A stretch of DNA of 16,122 bases from Candidatus Latescibacterota bacterium (GTDB lineage: Bacteria; Latescibacterota; UBA2968; UBA8231). The DNA lies in assembly GCA_022827165.1 (NCBI GenBank), contig JAJDTN010000363.1:1-16122 (forward strand). The letters run 5' to 3'. The first letter of the stretch is position 1, and every line of letters starts with the position of its first letter. Both the position numbers and the translations under genes were made by a program. The notes under the pieces were generated by a model. That model worked only from the letters and a program-made list of their open reading frames with translations. It was not told the DNA's origin and did not search any database. Shown here in pieces: positions 13,682 through 16,122 of this stretch.

Positions 13682-15385
13682 TCAGAAGGGCAGCACCGGC
13701 AGGACCAGCCGCGAGGGACGCCGGGCCGAGTGGTGCACGGCGTTGGCCGCCACCGCCAGCTCCGTGTCGGCCAGGTCGTTCTTCCCGGTGTTGTGGTTGC
13801 GGTCGTGGTTGGGGAAGTCGCTCGAGGTGATCTCGAGGCGGATGCGGTGGCCGGGCTCGAAGCGGCAGGCCGTCGGCCCGAGCTGAATCCGCACCTCCAC
13901 CACCTGCCCCGGTGACAGCAGCTCCTCCACGTCGAGGGAGTTGCGGTGGCGGAGGCGCACCATGCCGTAGCAGACCTCCGGGGCCCGCCCGGGGGCGGGA
14001 TGCTCGTCCACCAGGCGGGCGAAGAAGTCCGTGTCCGGCGCCGAGGAGCTGACGAAGAGCACGGCCTCCGGGTAGCCGGCAATCTCCACCGGCTCGGCCA
14101 GGGGCTCCGTGCGGTAGCAGAGGATGTCCGGGCGGTCCTCCACCCGGCGGCGGTCGGAGGGCCCGGTGAACCAGTCCTTCGTCCACAGGGTCGGCACCGG
14201 GTCTCGGGGATCGTAGTCGAAGCGGTCGGCGTCGGCGCCCTCGCTGCCGTCGCCCATGAACAGCCGCCCCGAGCCGCCGAAACCTGCATCGCCGCCGCTG
14301 CCCAAGCGGTATTCCCGGGGAGTCGCTTCGGCCGGGGGCCAGGTGTCCGCCGAGCGCCAGCGGCCCCGCTTCCCCGCCATCACGAAGTAGCGCACCGCTG
14401 GCTCGCGGTCGACGCCGTTGTCGATACCCTTGAGCCAGCGGTCGAACCAGCGGATGATCAGATCGGGCAGGTTGAGCCCGGCCTGGGGGCCGAAGTCGAC
14501 GCCGGCCACGGCGCGGCTGCCGAGGCCCGGGTGGTTCCAGGGGCCGGCGATCAGCTTTGTCTGCGACCGCGCCTTCTCGCTGCGGCCGTGACGCTGCATG
14601 AGCTGCAGGTGCCGCATGGAGCCGTTGCAGTGGTCGTACCAGCCGCTGAAGTCGAGGTTCGGCACCTCCACCTCGCCGTGGACTTCGCCGAGCCGCCAGG
14701 GCCGCCGGTTGGGGTGCTCGAGCCAGTCCCGGGCGTACTCCGCCAGACCCGGCGGCAGGTGCCGCGGGAAGTCGAGCCAGGGCAGGTGTTCGACCCAGGG
14801 GTTGTCGCTATCGGCGGCGTCCCAGTCCCGCCGGGCCTCGGCCGGCGTGTGGGGCGGCGGCAGTCCCCGCCGGCGGCGCAGGTCCGGCGCCATGGAGGTG
14901 AGCCACCACTTGATCCGCCGCCCCGGCCGGAACCCGCCCGGCCAGTCGACCTCGGTCAGCTCCAGGGGGATGGTGTAGGCGCACATCGCCGCCAGGTGCG
15001 GCGGCCGCAGGCGCGCCAGCTGCCACTGCATCCAGGCGTCGTACGAGGCCCCGAGGGTTCCCACGCGGCCGTCGCACCAGGGCTGCGCCGCCAGCCACTC
15101 CACCGAGTCGTAGCCGTCCTCGGCGTCGCCCGTGCGCTCCACGGTGAAGGGCACCCAGTCGCCCTCGGAGCCGTAGCGACCGCGCGAGTCCATGGAGACC
15201 ACGGCATACCCGGCGCGTACGTAGCGCTCGTAGCCGCCCTTCGAGCGGCCGTACGGCGTGCGGTGCAGGATCGCCGGGAAGGGCCCCCCGGCGTCGGGGC
15301 GGAAGAGGTGGGCCTCCAGGCGGACCCCGTCGCGCATGGGGACGCGCACATCGGCCTCGGTGTGGATCCCGAGGGCACCGCTCAT
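13682..15385 (-). CDS. CocE/NonD-family alpha/beta hydrolase
   Basis: The 567-residue protein has both parts of the CocE/NonD family. The N-terminal alpha/beta hydrolase opens VRVPMRDGVRLEAHLFRP, with TPYGR (Tyr45, oxyanion hole), SMDSRGRYGSEG and the nucleophile in LGASYDAW (Ser114). Asp251 in SGWYDHCNGS and His285 in GPWNHPGLG complete the triad. The C-terminal jelly-roll domain contains LWTKDWFTGPSDRR, CYRTEPLAEPVEIAGYPEA and SSDFPNHDRNHNTG. Such enzymes are serine esterases, acylases or X-Pro dipeptidyl peptidases. The substrate is not evident. I see no signal peptide, so it is probably cytoplasmic. The ATG at 15385 has a CGGAGC site 8 bases upstream. It lies upstream of the XRE-ImmA gene on the same strand, 118 bp away, but that operon has its own promoter. 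Confidence 0.92.
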   Translation of the reverse strand: MSGALGIHTEADVRVPMRDGVRLEAHLFRPDAGGPFPAILHRTPYGRSKGGYERYVRAGYAVVSMDSRGRYGSEGDWVPFTVERTGDAEDGYDSVEWLAAQPWCDGRVGTLGASYDAWMQWQLARLRPPHLAAMCAYTIPLELTEVDWPGGFRPGRRIKWWLTSMAPDLRRRRGLPPPHTPAEARRDWDAADSDNPWVEHLPWLDFPRHLPPGLAEYARDWLEHPNRRPWRLGEVHGEVEVPNLDFSGWYDHCNGSMRHLQLMQRHGRSEKARSQTKLIAGPWNHPGLGSRAVAGVDFGPQAGLNLPDLIIRWFDRWLKGIDNGVDREPAVRYFVMAGKRGRWRSADTWPPAEATPREYRLGSGGDAGFGGSGRLFMGDGSEGADADRFDYDPRDPVPTLWTKDWFTGPSDRRRVEDRPDILCYRTEPLAEPVEIAGYPEAVLFVSSSAPDTDFFARLVDEHPAPGRAPEVCYGMVRLRHRNSLDVEELLSPGQVVEVRIQLGPTACRFEPGHRIRLEITSSDFPNHDRNHNTGKNDLADTELAVAANAVHHSARRPSRLVLPVLPF

Positions 15386-15830
15386 CGCATCGGCTCCGTG
15401 CTCGGATGGCTGGTCAACCGCGGTGAATGACGCGGCTTCCGCTCGATCGCCCGGGCGGCAGCCGAGGCCCGCACGCCAAGGCGTTGCCGCGCAGCCGGTC
15501 AAATCACCTCTCAGGCCGGCCGCTGCCCGCACGCTAGGGCGGTTCCTCGCGCCGGGTCAAATCCCAAGGAGTCACTTTCACGGGCGCCTGGGCGCCGCCG
15601 CTACTCGCGGTTGGACGGCCGGATGGAGCGGCCTCGGGGGGCCAGAGGTGGGGCCGCCGCTGCTCGCGCGTGGGCGGCCCTCTGGCCCTGGCAGATGACG
15701 GGCGGCCTGAGTTGGTTCTTGGTGTGGTACCGCATGGCGCTCAACCCTTCCGCCCCTGGCAGATGACGGGCGGCCTGAGTTAGTTCTTGGTGTCCGCGCC
15801 CTGGCACCCCCTCCTCCGAAGAGACCCGCT
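15386..15830. other. 445-bp non-coding region with nested direct repeats
   Basis: No credible gene is visible between the divergent hydrolase and dehydrogenase genes. Small open frames here are repeat-derived and lack family resemblance. Contents: a GGTCAAATC direct repeat at 15497-15505 and 15555-15563; an imperfect 27-bp repeat at 15594-15620 and 15653-15679; and a nearly perfect 40-bp repeat at 15686-15725 and 15754-15793. Reading the minus strand, TTGACC (15555-15560), 18 bases, TAGCGT (15531-15536) could be a weak promoter for the hydrolase. Confidence 0.6.
15686..15793 (+). repeat. Two 40-bp direct repeats, 68-bp period
   Basis: The 40-bp copies at 15686-15725 and 15754-15793 begin CCCTGGCAGATGACGGGCGG and end GTTCTTGGTGT. 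They differ at a single base (G at 15714, A at 15782). A further CCCTGGCA occurs at 15799-15806, as if a third copy were truncated. The second copy ends 37 bases before the start of the dehydrogenase-like gene. I do not recognise the unit as an insertion sequence end or a known RNA. Confidence 0.85.
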
Positions 15831-16122
15831 ATGCGCCCCTTCCCGACCCGCCGGATCTCCACCCTCCTGAGCCTGCTCGCCGCCGGTGCCGTGTCCTCCC
15901 AGGACTACGACGCCGACTATCCGCCCGGCACCTTGACCCCCAAAGTCGACCTGGGTCTGCAGAAGGTCGAGATCGAGGTGCCGGAGAAGTACCGCGACCG
16001 TGTCCCCGCGGGCCTGAGCGTCAACCTGCCGCCGGGCTTCCGCGCCCGGCTCTTCGCCGTGGTTCCGGGAGGTCCGCGGGACCTGCAGTTCAGCCCCGAC
16101 GGCGTGCTCCACGCCGTCACCC
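15831..16122 (+). CDS. Exported PQQ-dependent sugar (sorbosone) dehydrogenase-like protein, partial
   Basis: The open frame starts at ATG 15831 and continues off the right edge after 97 codons. The first 23 or so residues look like a Sec signal peptide: Arg-rich MRPFPTRR, then the hydrophobic STLLSLLAAGAVSS. A mature part beginning QDYDADYP follows. From about residue 63 it reads VNLPPGFRARLFAVVPGGPR and then DLQFSPDGVLHAVT, the first blade of the beta-propeller in PQQ-type sorbosone/glucose dehydrogenase-like proteins (LPPGF..., R.L..SPDG.L). The protein would act outside the cytoplasm. The catalytic residues lie beyond the window, so activity and cofactor are not shown. The ribosome site is weak (GAAGAG about 8 bases upstream). 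Confidence 0.7.
   Translation, partial: MRPFPTRRISTLLSLLAAGAVSSQDYDADYPPGTLTPKVDLGLQKVEIEVPEKYRDRVPAGLSVNLPPGFRARLFAVVPGGPRDLQFSPDGVLHAVT

Noticed and set aside
15686..15793. A CRISPR array made of the 40-bp repeats
   Set aside because: There are only two full copies separated by 28 bases, with no further regular spacing, no palindromic repeat and no cas gene nearby.
15578..15862. Small minus-strand frames encoding repeated TQAARHLPG-like peptides
   Set aside because: The peptide repetition is explained by the 40-bp DNA repeats. No ribosome site or family resemblance supports a gene.

Overview
The window is a very GC-rich bacterial segment with densely packed genes. Hand counts give 78% GC at 6661-6720 in the catabolic operon and 60% at 12661-12720 in the regulator/toxin operon. 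Nothing in it fixes the taxon. The content suggests a metabolically versatile, probably respiratory heterotroph or facultative methylotroph: an N-methylglutamate pathway, a PQQ-type dehydrogenase fragment and a CocE-type hydrolase. I infer a free-living environmental bacterium and make no phylum call.

Left part (1-4040). A class II glutamine amidotransferase (GlxB/MgsA-like, cut by the left edge) and an XRE-cupin regulator form a tight minus-strand pair. A hexapeptide-repeat acyltransferase diverges from them. It converges, with a 5-bp gap, on a 673-residue calcineurin-like phosphoesterase that carries a long C-terminal extension.

Central part (4041-10932). Five plus-strand genes form an operon: sarcosine-oxidase-like beta, delta, alpha and gamma subunits, then a GlnT/GMAS-type glutamine synthetase homologue. 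A GlxB-type amidotransferase near soxBDAG and a GMAS-type ligase is the signature of the N-methylglutamate (NMG) route of methylamine oxidation. In that route GMAS makes gamma-glutamylmethylamide, NMG synthase (mgsABC) makes N-methylglutamate, and NMG dehydrogenase (mgdABCD, soxBDAG-like) releases glutamate and the one-carbon unit. Here the synthase genes run leftward and the dehydrogenase plus GMAS run rightward, with two unrelated genes between. The alpha subunit is unusual. It keeps complete cysteine sets for two [2Fe-2S] clusters and has an extra stretch of about 150 residues, Ala/Gly/Pro-rich and partly repetitive. It is separated from the delta gene by a 27-bp direct duplication of the translation start region.

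Right-centre part (10937-13563). A minus-strand three-gene operon of lower GC holds an XRE-ImmA/IrrE regulator-protease with an antitoxin-like C-terminal tail, a MazF/PemK-type toxin with a TTG start overlapping the regulator, and a beta-class DNA amino-methyltransferase. A consensus-like promoter sits inside an inverted repeat upstream. No restriction endonuclease is visible. This toxin-regulator-methyltransferase module is the best candidate for an undescribed system.

Right end (13682-16122). A minus-strand CocE/NonD-type hydrolase is followed by about 445 bp of non-coding DNA with two nearly identical 40-bp direct repeats. Last comes the start of an exported PQQ-dependent sugar (sorbosone) dehydrogenase-like protein, cut by the right edge.
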